Assembly (NCBI RefSeq): GCF_030445035.2
Contig: NC_080699.1
Span: forward strand, 1,364,001-1,428,000
Direction: 5' to 3'
Source of the DNA: Dasypus novemcinctus
Taxonomy: Eukaryota > Chordata > Mammalia > Cingulata > Dasypodidae
DNA length: 64,000 nt
Positions 31,768 through 43,049 of this stretch are shown piece by piece. Position 1 is the first letter of the stretch. Each line of letters begins with the position of its first letter. A model generated the notes under the pieces. The model saw only the letters and a list, made by a program, of their open reading frames with translations, was not told the DNA's origin and ran no database searches. The translations under genes and the position numbers were made by a program.

Positions 31768-33774
31768 GTCTAGGGGCCGAGGACGCAGCCGCAGGAAGCG
31801 GGAGCTTGGACCAGCTCCTGCCGCAGCCACGCAGGCACGGATGTGCCTTCTCTTGGCTTAGGGCTTCCTGGCACTCCCCGTTTTTCAAGCCCCCAAGCGC
31901 GTGGTCATTTGTGCTGCAGCCCCAGGAAAGTGATATGTCCACACCTGCACCCCCCCAATTCTGGAAAAAGAGGAGAAAGCGGGTCAGAAGCTCATCCTGG
32001 GCTCTCGCGGCAGGAGAAGAGCTGTTTCTTTCTCCTTTGAGAAATCCGCTCCCCTGAGACTTGGAAGCAGGAGGTCATGGTAAGTAGAATTCTCCCAAAC
32101 TGCCCTGTTTCAGATGTAACCCGCTCACCCCTGTGGCCCCCGCCCGCTCCCCTCCACGTGAGGACGGAGGGGGCAGCTGCGGCCTGCTGGTCAGGACGGG
32201 CCACGACGGCCTCTAGCTGCCCGCTCGGAGGAGACCAGCCCGTCAGAGCAGCCTTCTCAGGGACCCGCCGGCTCATCACCCGCACTTTCTCCAACGTGTC
32301 CGTGTCACCAGCGGCAGTTCTTTCTCCTCTTTCCCTTTATGAAATTTAGGTCAGAAACCGCCTAATCCACAGCGACAGCCTGGCTGCCCCCTCCCCCTCA
32401 ACACCGCCTCTGGAGCCCGACACCTCCCTGGCCTCAGGGTCTGGTGAGGAGGTGGCCGGGAATGGGGGGTGGCGGGCCCAACTGAGCGCAGGACGCGATG
32501 AAAAGGACGTGGAAATTGGTAATGTCGTCAGGGGGAGCTTCCGGCCAGGGCCCGCTGGGCTCCTCCGTGTCCTTGAACCCTCTATCCTGTCTTCCCACAA
32601 ACTCACTGTGTGTCCTCAGGAGAGCCATGAGCCCTCTCTGGGCCAGTTTGTCATCCGTGACTGCGGCAGGCTGGCTGGAGCTCTGCGCCGCCCCTGCTGC
32701 TCGAGGCAGCACTTGCATGCTTCCACAGTTTCCGGAGGCAGGCGCTCTCCGGCAGCTCCCCGATCTGCTCAGGAGTTGGGGTGCACCTCTCTCACCCCCC
32801 AGCCGAGTGGGAATCTACGTCCCCTTGTTCGTGCAGGTGCCTCCGTGAGGATATGCAGATCACAGGGAGCTGGGGGTGGGTGTGAAAGAGCCAGCCCCTC
32901 AGGCAGATGGGCCTGGCCCTCCCCAGACTCGGCCGGGGCGGGCGCTGCTCAGCACACGCTGTGCCGCAGGGACAGGGCTGGGCTCCCACACGGGGACACG
33001 TGCTCTGTGCCGGCAGCAGGAGACAGGCCAGGATAACGCAGCCTGGAACACGTCCCCCAGTCCTGCGCAGGAGGACGCCGCAGAAGCTTTTCCATCTACG
33101 TTTTCCCACGAGGGAGGAGAGGGGCGTGGACCTGGGAAGAGCCGCCCAGGTTTGTCCGACTGACCGCGAGCCCCTTGCGCAGCCCCAGGAGGGCGTGGGG
33201 CCCCGGCGTGGCCACGGTCCTTCGAACCCTGGGCCGCGCGCAGGTGCAGGGCCCTGGAGCTGGATGGCCGCAGGTGTCCCCTGTCCGACCTCTCTATTGC
33301 CAGATTAGAAAACGGGGGCCCCGGCAAGGGGCACTTGCCACGTGGGGGTCAGTGGCAGACGGGGCCCTGAGCAGCAGGCGCCACCTGCTCAGCCTTCCTC
33401 CTCCTGGGTGTCCCTTTGCCTGTTCCGGGACTAATTCAGCTCAGCTCGGCAGGATTCACGAAACACCTGCCCTTTCGAGGCACGCTGGCGCTAGGGATAG
33501 AAAGAAGTCGGTGATTCTGAACTCCGGAAGCCCGGGGCGACGAGGGGAGCGAGCTCCATGCGGTGGGACCAGCGAGGTAAACGGAGGAGAGCTCCTGGAG
33601 CACCTGCACGTTTGTGGGTCTCTGCTCGGAGAACCCTCAGCTACACCTGACCTTCCACAGAAGACAAGGACGGCCTGCTGACCTCGGGGTCCCAGTGCCC
33701 ATGGCAGCCTATTACAGGGTTGGCGCTTGTACGTATCTTTTGAGTGAATGAGTAAATAAATGCTTCCCTTCAAT
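31768..33774. other. GC-rich intergenic block
   Basis: Multiple overlapping open frames on both strands (to 194 codons at 32452-33036) with no recognisable domain. Nothing supports a gene. Confidence 0.5.
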
Positions 33775-33840
33775 GTAGTAATTGTCAAGTTATTCCTGTG
33801 CCTCAGCTTCCTCATCTATAAAATAGGGAAATGTAGTTTA
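33775..33840 (+). repeat. MIR fragment
   Basis: GTGCCTCAGCTTCCTCATCT and AAAATAGGGAAATG match the MIR 3' part in plus orientation. Confidence 0.55.
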
Positions 33841-33939
33841 TTTTCCAATTCTGGTGGACTCGCTTGTATCAGACTAAACTTCCTGCTAAGGACCACTTTA
33901 AAAGCAGAAATATAAATGGGGAATATCTATTTATCTATC

Positions 33940-34586
33940 TGTATTAGTCAGCTAAAGGGATGCTGATGCAAAGTGCCAGAAATACTGTTGGTTTTTATAA
34001 AGGGTATTTATTTGGGGTAGAAGCTTACAGTTACCAGGCCGTAAAGCGTAAGTTACTTCCCTCACCAAAGTCTGTTGCCACGTGGTGGAGCAGGATGGCT
34101 GCCGACGTCTGCCAGGGCCCAGCCTTCCTCCTCCTATTCAGACTCTGTGGTCCCAGCTTCTTCTGGTCCCAACTGTAGGCTGAGATGTCTCATCACTCTT
34201 CCATAGTTTGTTTCTTCCTGGGCTCAGCTGCTCTGCTCTCTCCACAAGGTCAGCTGTAGACGCTCAGGCTCTCTTTTCCCCAGGCCTCTGCCATGTCTGT
34301 GGAGCCATCTCCGTTCCTCTTTTTCTTCTCCTGTGAGTTTAATTCCTGGGGCTCCAGCATCAAAGCTCTAGCTCTCTCCTCTGACATGTAATTTTCTCTG
34401 TGAGTCCCCGCCCACCAAGGGGACTCAACGTCCTACTGACATGGCCGAATTAACGCCTTAATTATAATTCAATCAAGTAAAAGTGAAAACTGAATCTAAT
34501 ACAAATATGCCCAGAGGAACAGACCACTTTACAAACAGAATCCAATATCTATTTTTGGAGTTCATAAACAATATCAAACTGCTACA
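33940..34586 (-). repeat. LTR-like repeat (MaLR/ERVL-style), 647 bp
   Basis: Read on the minus strand it starts TGTAGCAGTTTGATATTG and ends GCTGACTAATACA, with a TTATAAA/CCAAATAAATACC polyadenylation-like region near the end. The same unit lies at 52840-53310. TG...CA ends and a 5-6-bp target duplication on that other copy point to a solo LTR. I cannot give a family name. It holds no gene. Confidence 0.6.
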
Positions 34587-34700
34587 TCATCTCAAAACTT
34601 TTTGTGGAGGGAACAAGGTGGTGAGAACTTGAGGAGACAAAAGCCCAGAGAAGGGAAAATGTAGAGAAGTTAGCCCTATATTTGAAGCCACTTTTCCACT

Positions 34701-35231
34701 TGTTTTAGTTTCTTCGGCTGCTTAATACATGAAATGGGAATACATTAGCTTACAGTCTCAGGCCAGGAAATGCCCGATCCAAGGCATCATCACAGAGATG
34801 CTTTCTCCCCAAGCCTGGCCGCTGGTGACCCTCAGCTCCTCTGCCACATCGCAAGGCAAGATGGTGGCATCTGCTGGCCTCGCCCTTCTCTTCCCGGTTT
34901 TGTTGATTTCCGCTTCTTGCTTTCATGGCTTCTCTCTGTGTTCCTTCTGCTTCTAAAGGACTCCAGTAACAGGACTGAGACCCATCCTGAGTGAGGTGTC
35001 ACCGCAGCTGAAGCAGCCTCATCGGGAGGTCCTACTGGGCAGTGATGTAGCTCGGGGGCTGAGCACCTGCTTCCCTTTACAAGGTCCTGGGTTCAATCCC
35101 CGATACCTCCTAAAAACAACCGCAATAACACACAAGCACACAAACTCATACTTACGATGAATCCACACCCACAGGAATGGATTAACTTTAAGAACATGCT
35201 TTTGTGGGGTGCATACAGCTTCACACTTCCA
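34701..35231 (-). repeat. Second LTR-like repeat, split by a short SINE
   Basis: Text includes GTTTTAGTTTCTTCGGCTGC, AATACATTAGCTTACAGTC, GGCAAGATGGTGGCATCTGC and, beyond the SINE, CCACACCCACAGGAATGG with TTAAGAACATGC. Its reverse complement has a GC-shifted relative at 36320-36600. A SINE interrupts it at 35039. It encodes no protein; the overlapping open frames are shadows. Confidence 0.6.
35039..35150 (+). repeat. Short tRNA-derived SINE inside an LTR-like repeat
   Basis: AGTGATGTAGCTCGGGGGCT (A-box), GAGCACCTGCTTCCC, then GGTCCTGGGTTCAATCCCCG (B-box, well preserved) and an AC/A-rich tail. It resumes the host repeat at ATGAATCCACACCC. Best preserved of the short family here. Confidence 0.85.
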
Positions 35232-35653
35232 TACCCCTCAAGTTATTTGCTGGTTTCAAAGTATCAGCCAAAATCTGCAAAGCTGAGCAGCCCATGGTAG
35301 GTGAGGAGCTGAGAAGCTGATCAGAGATTTCACTAGCCACTCAGGGTTGGGAAGTTAAAACTTGGAGTTTTTCCAGGGTCCACCAAGGTGGAGTGCCCTG
35401 GTGCACACACAAGGGCCAGTGCCCCGGGAACAAGGATGACCTGGAAACAGGGAGCCGTTGAGCTGGAGAGAGCCACAAGCCAGGCTCCATCAACCTGATC
35501 TGCTTCTGTCCAGCAGCCTACAGAAGCAAAGATAAATTCTCTCTGGAGAAAGGTCACATCACCCTGAGCCTTGAATAGCTCTACAATTTTTATACACAGT
35601 TGCTGGCACTCAATCCCAAATCATCAGCCATACCAGGAATCAAGAGAAAGGAC
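35232..35653. other. Unassigned intergenic sequence
   Basis: Ordinary-composition sequence without a recognised gene or repeat; minus-strand open frame 35557-35333 is short and featureless. Confidence 0.5.
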
Positions 35654-36062
35654 CAGGAAGTGGACTTGGCTCAATGGATAGAGCATCTGTCAACCACATG
35701 GGAGGTCCAGGGTTCAAACTCCAGGCCTCCTGACCCATGTGGAGCTGGCCCATGCGCAGTGCTGATGAGCACAAGTAGTGCCGTGCCACGCAGGGGTGTC
35801 CCCCACATAGGGGAGCCCCACACGCAAGGAGTGCGCCCCGTAGGAGAGCTGCCCAGCATGAAAGAAAGTGCAGCCTGCCCAGGAATGGCACCTCACACGT
35901 GGAGAGCTGACACAAGATGACGCAACAAAAAGAAACACAGATTCCCGGTGCTGCTGACAAGAATACAAGTGGTCACCCAAGAACATACAGCGAGTGGACA
36001 CAGAGAACAGACCACTGGAGGTGGGGGGTGGGAAATAAATAAAGTAAATCTTTAAAAAAAAA
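35654..36062 (+). repeat. DAS-like SINE, long type (copy E)
   Basis: Plus-strand copy with head GGACTTGGCTCAATGGATAG and GGGTTCAAACTCCAGG, the usual body, and an AAATAAATAAAG-type tail. The 7-bp flanks AAAGGAC at 35647-35653 and 36063-36069 are a target duplication. Confidence 0.9.
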
Positions 36063-36319
36063 AAAGGACAAAGGACAAAATCCAAGAGAAAAAACAGGCT
36101 ATTAGGAAATCCAGCTGCTTAAGTTATCAGACATACACTTCAATATATAAAATGGGTAAAATAGCACCTATATTGTAGTTTTTAAAAAAATTAAACATTA
36201 ATATATGTTTAATGCTTAGAATAATACCTGATGACTAGTAAGTGACGTGCTTGATATATATAAAACATTTTGGGGACGTGGGTTTCTGCTGGGGACAAGG
36301 CCAGCTGTCCATCTCCCAG

Positions 36320-36600
36320 GTGTGGGGAGTTGAGTGTTGTACCCCCAAGACTAATGCTCTTGGTCTTAGACTGTGCCCGCGGGTGGCACCCCTGGCGCGG
36401 GACCTCCGGAAGGTGTGGCTTTAGAGGGCGTGGCCCCGCTGAGGGCGGCAGGGCCTTCGTCCACTCCCTGGAGTCCTTTGTCAGCAGAAGGTCAGACAAA
36501 GCAAGAGAAGGCCTCGGGGAGGGGCCAGGAGCTGGACGTCGGGGGAGAGAGGGGCGAGGGGCCGGCACGCCCTGCCGCGGAGGCCGGCCGCTGGGGGCAC
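36320..36600 (+). repeat. GC-shifted LTR-like copy
   Basis: GTACCCCCAAGACTAATGCT, AGGTGTGGCTTTAGAGG and TGGAGTCCTTTGTCAGCAGA align in order with the reverse complement of 34701-35231, but A/T positions are replaced by G/C over much of it. The right boundary is uncertain. Confidence 0.5.
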
Positions 36601-37167
36601 TGTCGTAGCAGCCTGGAGCCCAGGACGAGGGACACCCGGCGCGGGGTGCGTGGGCCCAAGCTGGGACCGGCCTTAGAGGCGCTCGCAGGTGAAGGAGGCA
36701 GAGCTTTCCCAGCACGGGAGCATCTCCAGGTCGTTCTCAAGAAACAGGGGAGAGGAGCCGTGGAGCAGGGCCTGGGTACCCAAGCAGAGTGGACAGGCGG
36801 CCAACGGAGCGGTCAGCAGGGGCCGCCACGGGCGCCGCAGGGACTTGGCCTCCACAGGAACCATTAAAGACGGGGTGTCCCCCAGCTGCAGCAGCTGCCC
36901 TTCTTCTGGTCATCGACACGTAGACAGAAGCTGAAAACACCTTAGCTCAGGTGCATTGCACGAAGCGGGAGGCAGGTAGAGGGCAGCACCTGCGATCGAC
37001 CCTGCTTGCGGGAAGGGGTTTCAGGCGGGGAAGACTGAGGAAGCCGCAAGGGCATGCGCAGTTACACAGGGCCCGTGCGCAGTTACACAGGGGCTGGGGC
37101 TTCCTGAAGGCTCCTCCCGCTCCCCACGGGTGGGCCAGCCACTCCAGGTCTGCCAGAAGCACAGGCA
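36601..37167. other. Unassigned GC-rich sequence
   Basis: Continues the GC-rich block, with featureless open frames on both strands (to 164 codons). No gene supported. Confidence 0.5.
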
Positions 37168-37292
37168 CCCCCGCAGGCCCACCTGCGAGCGCTCGCTTCC
37201 CCGCAGGCCCCCGAGAGCCCCTCGCGTCCCCGCGGGCCCACCTGCGAGCCCCTCGCGTCCCCGCGGGCCCACCTGCGAGCCCCTCGCTTCCT
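37168..37292 (+). repeat. 31-bp minisatellite, four copies
   Basis: CCCACCTGCGAG begins at 37178, 37237 and 37268, with a variant (CCCCCGAGAG) between them at 37208. The unit is about CCCGCGGGCCCACCTGCGAG plus CCCCTCGCGTC. Confidence 0.9.
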
Positions 37293-37419
37293 CTTCCTCA
37301 CAAGCCCAGGGGATGCGGGGCTCCCTCCTGAGCCGGAAGTGAGCGCTCAGTTACCCCCACAGTATTTCCTTCCTTTGCCTCCCAAATGCCTCTGAGGGAT
37401 CTTCTAAAATAGGGTTGAC

Positions 37420-38106
37420 AGGCCCTGACTTCAACAGACTTCAGCTCCTACACTCTGATTTATTGGACTTACCCCACTCAGCTAACATGGAGGTGAAGAA
37501 GGTCAACCACCACACCATGGAGCCTAGAGTGCCTACAACTGAAAGCAGGAGGAGTGTATCCAGTATCCATGTGGAATCTAAGCCCCCTCTTGACATAGAT
37601 GTGCAATGGACACAACCATTCCAAGGTCCACAGGAAGGAGGAATACAGTAGGATTAGAGTGGACTTAATGATAATCTATTCATGAACTATTGTGGTTAAT
37701 AATCGAGAAAATGTGGCATTGGTGTGGAAAAAGTGGCCATGGTGGCTGCTGGGTGCGGGGAATGGGAGGAAGAGATGAGATGTGGAGGCATTTTCGGGAC
37801 TTGGAGTTGTCCTGGGTGGTGCTCCAGGGACAAATGCCGGACATTGTATGTCCTCCCATGGCCCACTGGATGGAACATGGGAGAGTGTGGGCTATGGTGT
37901 GGAACATGGGACATGGGGTGCAGCGATGCCCAGAGATGTACTCACCAGATGCAATGGATGTGTCATGATGATGGGAGAGAGTGTTATTGTGGGGGGAGTG
38001 GTGGGGTGGGGGTGGTGGGGGTGAACAGGGACCTCATATTTTTTTAATGTAATATTTTTTTAAAAATGAATAAATTGAGTAGAATTTGGAAAAAATAAAA
38101 ATAAAA
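37420..38106 (+). mobile_element. 5'-truncated L1 3' UTR insertion with target duplication
   Basis: This is the reference copy of the L1 3' UTR family in the window (687 bp), ending CATATTTTTTTAATG and an A-rich tail. TAAAATAGGGTTGAC (37405-37419) and TAAAATAGGGTTAAC (38107-38121) flank it, 14 of 15 bp identical. It contains no ORF2 sequence that I can recognise. Confidence 0.85.
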
Positions 38107-38139
38107 TAAAATAGGGTTAACCTTTAACAGTCAGGCGCA

Positions 38140-38690
38140 GTGTTCAAACCTTTCCTCAGAACTGCTATGCACACACCCTAGCATTCACTTCTAAACCATT
38201 ACTAAGTGCACAATTCAGCAGCATTAGTTACAATGCTGCGCTCCCGCCACCCATCAGCAAAGCAGGAGAAACGGCACCCCGTCAGCAGTAACTCCCGCCC
38301 GTAGCCTCTCGTGTACCCCCGCGCGCTGAGGGGTCCCGAGTGGACGGGACGCAGACAGTGCTTGCCTTCCAGGTCTGGTTTGTTTCACTTTCACGGGGTC
38401 TTCGGCCCACCAGGCTGTCGCACGTGTGAGGACGCCCCTCCTTTTACGACCGAGCAGTGCACCCCTCCCCGTGGCCGCCCCGCCTCGGCCACCCGGGCCT
38501 CGTTGGTGGGCACGTGGCCGTGGCTGCCTCTCGGCTGCTGTGGACGAGCTGCGTGGCAGCTGTGTCTGCTCGAGCCCTGCTTCCAGGCCTTGGGCACGTG
38601 CCTCCGAGTGGAACTGCCGGGCCACGGGTGATTTAAGGGAGAGCCGAGCGGGTTTCCACAGTGGCTGGCGGGCACCGTCGGCCTTCACGG
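38140..38690 (-). mobile_element. L1 3' end, strongly GC-shifted
   Basis: The order of landmarks follows an L1 3' end on the minus strand: CACAATTCAGCAGCATTAG, GGTCTGGTTTGTTTCACTTT, CTTTTACGACCGAGCAGTGC, TGGTGGGCACGTGGCCGTGG and AGTGGAACTGCCGGGCCACG. The last corresponds to the usual GTGGAATTGCTGGGTCA, but many T and A positions are now C or G. The result no longer looks like LINE sequence at first glance. Confidence 0.65.
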
Positions 38691-39189
38691 CTATTTCTCA
38701 CCACTCGTCACCCAAGACCTCCTCCCGTGGATTACAGTAGAAGATGAGCGTCCCATCAGCTTCTATTTCCAAGATGACAGCGAGCAGAGCTTCCCTGTGA
38801 CCGCGTTGTTGGGAGAGTAAATTTTATGTTAAGACGCTGAAATCTGGGATCTGTTCCTACAGCGTAATCAACCTATCCCGACCGGGGCACGAGGGAAACC
38901 CGCTCCACAGGCGTTTCTCCAGCGGCTGCTTTTGTAATGGGTTGTGTGCTTCAAGGCATACAAATACTAAGATGACTCAGAGCACACAAATGGGTGTGAC
39001 CCACGGACAAGTACGACACATCTGTTATATGAAAAACCAAGCTTAAAATAATAAGGGAAAGTCAGGGGGAGATGATCACATCTGGTGGGAGGTTCTGTAG
39101 TAACGACAGGATCTGGAGTTACGCAGCACTTAGATGTTTCAGGCAGTTCTAAGCAGAACTTACTATGCAGTTTCCTCTAATCTTCAGGA
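38691..39189. other. Unassigned sequence, possible LTR-like end
   Basis: GACGCTGAAATCTGGGATCT and CAGCGTAATCAACCTATCCC near 38840-38880 resemble the ends of MaLR-type LTRs, but the match is too weak to name. No gene. Confidence 0.35.
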
Positions 39190-39300
39190 GGATTTTGGTG
39201 TCATACGTAGACATGCGCTCAGAGAGGTTAAGTAACTTGCTCCTGGTCACAACAACCAGCTGGTGGCAGAGGTGGGAATTAGACTCGTGATCCACCTGCC
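39190..39300 (-). repeat. MIR fragment
   Basis: AGAGGTTAAGTAACTTGCTC and GGTGGCAGAGGTGGGAATTA are the reverse complement of the MIR core (TTACTTAACCTCTCTGTG). Confidence 0.75.
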
Positions 39301-40019
39301 CTGCCCACCCGGCTCCACACGGGTCCAGGTTTATCCGGGAGCCCCCTCTGCCTGGGCAGAAGGACAGCCTGGCTTTCTGGGCTTCAGCTAGCCCCACGCT
39401 GACCCCAGCCAGAGGGGCTGTGCCGCACGCGCCTCCTCGAGCTTCAGCAAAGCAGGAAGGCCGGGGCTGGCCGGCCGCCCTGACCACTTACGGGCTTGGG
39501 GACCGTGGCCCCCTCCCCGGGCAGCTGTGGAGGTTAACCGCGCCCGCGTTCCTCGGCCGAGGGCGGAGGCCCGAAGGGTTAAGGCTTGCCCTGGTCAAGG
39601 GGCGTTATTCTGGGTGGGCACGGCCTCGGCCTGCCCCCGGGGGCTTCGCTCCCCCAGGCTCCTCTTCCGAGCAGCGACTCCAGGCGAGGGGCAGGAGCCC
39701 CCGCAGGGTGCCTGTCCTTCCCTCCTCAGCGTGGCCAGCCCGACCTGACGGCCCAGGCCAAGGCGGAAGGGGCGAGGGGACGCTTGCTCCCCTTCTGGAA
39801 GGAGGGGCACTTGCTGGACGCAGCTGGGGAAGACGGAGCCAGCAGAAGCGGGGGCTGCTGGAGGAGCCCTGGAGACCCCGGATGAGAAGCGGGCTGTGCC
39901 GCGGGGGCGGAGCGGCTCCCGGGAGGCCGCGGCTGCGGTCGTCCTGCTCAGGCCTCGGGCGGCCCGGCGGGAAGGGCTCCTCCCGGGCAGCCACGCTCCA
40001 CAGCCCGGGTAGAAAGCAC
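39301..40019. other. GC-rich intergenic sequence
   Basis: Very GC-rich from 39470, with overlapping open frames on both strands (to 212 codons at 39420-40058) lacking motifs. No gene supported. Confidence 0.5.
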
Positions 40020-40130
40020 CAACCTGCATTAGCTCCTGTTTCAGGAAGGAGAAACTGAGGCCCGAAGAGACCGCAGACTGCACTCTGAAAAACTGAAGAT
40101 AATGCAGAGCGGGCGCCTGAGTTAAGTGAC
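40020..40130 (-). repeat. MIR fragment (weak)
   Basis: GGAAGGAGAAACTGAGGCCC is reverse-complement MIR core text (CTCAGTTTCTC); flanks are decayed. Confidence 0.4.
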
Positions 40131-40757
40131 CCGGCCTCCCAGCCAATAAGCCCGGAAGTCGTTCCTGAGGTCCCCCAGCCACCTCCACGCTTCACTCACG
40201 TCACTTATTCCTGAATTCGGTAGATTCTCACTCCACGTCCCTCCACTGTTGCTGAACTTGCCCGGGCAGCTGCCTCCCTGCCTGTGCACCCCAGGGGCCC
40301 AGCAAGTTATGCCCCGACAGGAGCCAGGGGCCTCCTAAAGGCCCATCCGGGCGTGCCCTCCTCAGAACCTTCCGGTGGTTCCCAGGCGCCCGCACCTCTC
40401 CAGCTCCTTCTGTCCTCTCAGCCCCCGCTCAGGGGCTTCCCCAGCCTGTCTCCCCTCCCCCCAGCTCCACCTTTCAATCCCCCACTCTGCCCTGGAGCCC
40501 CCAGCTTCCGTCCACGTCCTTGGACCTGGACCTGTTTCTCTGGCCAGTCCCTTTGGGCTGACGAATCAGTTGCACATCTGCCTGCCTTAACTATTATGCC
40601 AGATTCACCCGGATTTCTTGGAAAACCCTCTGGGTGGGTCTAGCAGCACCCATCCCTGCTTTTATCCCCACCCCACTCTGTGAGCTGCTCCAACCCCTGA
40701 GCTGCCAGCCTAGGGCTGGTCGTTCCATCTCCTGCTTGTCTGGAAGGGCGATCAGGA
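40131..40757. other. Unassigned intergenic sequence
   Basis: No gene or repeat recognised. CT-rich patches near 40400-40500. Confidence 0.5.
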
Positions 40758-41130
40758 TGGATGGATGGATGGATGGATGGATGGACAGATGGATGGATGG
40801 GTGGAAGGATGGGTGGATGGGTGGATGTGTGGGTGGATGGATGGATGGAGGATGGATGGATGGGTGGAGGATGGATGGATGGGTGGATGGATGGATGGGT
40901 GGGTGGATGGAGGATGGATGGAGGATGGATGGAGGATGGGTGGGTGGATGGATGGATGGGTGAATGGTGAATGGATGGAAGGATGGATGGAAGATGGAGG
41001 ATGGATGGGTGAGTGGGTGGATGAATAGACAGATGGACAGATGGATGAATGGACAGAAGGAAAGACTGATGGATGAATGAATGGACAAATGAATGAATGG
41101 ACGAATGGATGGATGGGTGGATAAATGAAT
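40758..41130 (+). repeat. GGAT tetranucleotide array, degenerate
   Basis: About 370 bp of GGAT/GGGT/GGAC/GAAT units, with GGATGGATGGATGGAT runs and interruptions such as GGTGGATGTGTGGGTGG. Plus-strand frames read Met-Asp-Gly-Trp repeats and minus-strand frames His-Pro-Ser-Ile repeats; both are artefacts of the array. Confidence 0.95.
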
Positions 41131-41739
41131 GCCTTTCTGCTTCACCACTCAGGGCCCTCATCCTGACATGTCCGACTACAGCTCCCCTCACCCCAGGCCT
41201 ACCCTGCCTGAATCGGTCCATTCTCCTGCTTTTCTGGAAGGGTAATCAGGATAGACAAATAAATGAATGGATGATGAATGAACGCATGGATGGGTGTAAG
41301 CCCACCATTATTTTCTTCATCCCCAAAGCAAAGTCACCCTGACCGCCAGGTACCGCTGCGGAGAAGGTGTCAGGCGGGGCCTCAGAAGGTGCGGGGCTTA
41401 ATATCCTCCTGTCCCCACCTAAGCCTGATGGCTGGTCAGTGAGAGGCTGCCCCCCTTAGGCCAGTGTCAGGTCCAGCAAGACCACGAGGCAACAGGCCCC
41501 CTTGGTCAAAGCTCAAGACCCACAGAAAAGCTGGGGTCGTGGGAGGTGCACTTCGGAACGAGGCTCTCCTCTACTGGCAACGCCCCAAGCCGCCTAATGG
41601 CTCGAGGACCGCCCACCGGTGCTGCTTTCCTGACGACCCCCACTTCCCAAACGAGACTGGGGAGGCAGTTCTCCCAATCAGAGCAGCAGCCAGAGCAATC
41701 CATCCTCTAGGCTTACAAGGAGGCCCTTTGCCTTCGTTT
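41131..41739. other. Unassigned sequence with a small satellite echo
   Basis: A short echo of the GGAT array (AATGAATGGATGATGAATG) occurs at about 41262-41295, after a repeat of the phrase CTCCTGCTTTTCTGGAAGGG that also precedes the main array (TCTCCTGCTTGTCTGGAAGG near 40729). No gene. Confidence 0.5.
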
Positions 41740-41880
41740 ATCTTTTTTGATTCTCACAACATCTTTACGAGTCAGGCAGAACATTTTACAGCTAAGAAAA
41801 CTGAGGCTCAAAACTGGAAATAAGTGTTCAGGATCATAGAACTAAGTGGCAGAGCCAGGACTGACCCTCTAAAACCACAT
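41740..41880 (-). repeat. MIR element
   Basis: TTTTACAGCTAAGAAAACTG, AGGCTCAAAACTGG and GTGGCAGAGCCAGGACTGA are the reverse complement of the MIR core in proper order. Confidence 0.8.
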
Positions 41881-42378
41881 TGCTTCCCCTCGTAGACCAA
41901 GGAGATATAATTGGCCAGGCCTCTCACACCCCGTTTTCCTTCCATCACTGGAAGGCCAGGAACTCAAGGCGTGGAGCTTACTCCAAGGCCACAAGAGCCG
42001 TTTTCAGGAGACAGACCCACCACGGCTTGGGCGCCAGGGCAGGGAGCTGGCGTGCCGCTGTGCCTGGGGGCAGGGGCGTGCATTTCGGGGGGTATTCCAC
42101 AAACACCTGTGCAGAGGGGAGAGGCGCGCTCGCCATCTCTAAGGAGAACATGCCGTGGTCTGCAGGCTTGCCTCAGACCCCGCTCAAGCTCGGTGCGCAC
42201 AGCTCCTGGGGTGAGCAGGACGGGTGGGCCCCCTGCTTACTGCCCCCGGCCGGCACTGCAGGACGGCCGGCATTCCCCAGGCTCGCCGGGAGGGCCCAGC
42301 CTGCCTCAGCAGCAGGGCAGGTCCCGGCCTCCACCCCGCAGAGGAGGCGGGGTGCGGGCAGAGCCAGGCAGGCCCGGC
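41881..42378. other. GC-rich intergenic sequence
   Basis: No gene recognised. Overlapping plus-strand open frames (to 284 codons at 41911-42765) lack domains. Confidence 0.5.
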
Positions 42379-42461
42379 AGCCCTCGAGACGCGCCGAGTA
42401 GCCTCAAGATGCGCCGGGTAGCTCTCAAGACGTGCTGGGTAGCCCTCGAGACGCGCCGGGC
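42379..42461 (+). repeat. 20-21-bp minisatellite, four copies
   Basis: Units AGCCCTCGAGACGCGCCGAG-type, AGCCTCAAGATGCGCCGGGT, AGCTCTCAAGACGTGCTGGG-type and AGCCCTCGAGACGCGCCGGG-type start at 42379, 42400, 42420 and 42441. Confidence 0.9.
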
Positions 42462-43049
42462 GCCCAGGAGTCAGAGGGCCTCAGGGCCCCCCTGCCGAGA
42501 AACCCCTGGGTGCCGAGGCACCCAGCCCTGCGCCTCCCACATGCTCAACTCCCCGCGGCCTCTGAGATCCCCACTGCTGGTCCCCGGGGCTGGTCCCCGC
42601 AGCTGGGGGCTCCTTGGCCCGCTCTCGTCCACACTGGTTAATCGGGGTGCGCGGTGTCCACACTCGCCCGGCGCGGCCCCATCCAGCTCCGCCCTCTGCG
42701 TCCTTGGCCGTAAACACGGAAGTCACAGCAGCACCCACCCAACTCCCGGCTTAACGGGAAGATAAAACGAGACCAGGCAAACGCGCCCGCCATCTCTGAA
42801 CCGTCCTGGGGCAGGTGAGGGCAGTGCTACCGCAGGCCGCGCCCGGGGCTCCCGGGACCTCCCGACAGGTAGGTGCTCCACGAGGGTCTTGGGGCATGAA
42901 AGGGCTCAGTGGGTGCTCTGGGAGGGCGGCTGCTCTCCTCACGGGGTGCGCAGGACCGCCACTCGTGTCTTCTGGGGGCAGGAAGATGTGGAGGCCAAGT
43001 AGTTCCCTGCCCACCGCATGAGATCTGAGGGGAGGCAAGCCACGCCGTC
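42462..43049. other. GC-rich intergenic sequence
   Basis: No gene or repeat recognised; boundary with the giant C-rich array is gradual near 43040-43060. Confidence 0.5.

Noticed and set aside
40640-41221. His/Pro/Ser-repeat and Met-Asp-Gly-Trp-repeat frames
   Set aside because: Translation of the GGAT simple repeat on either strand.
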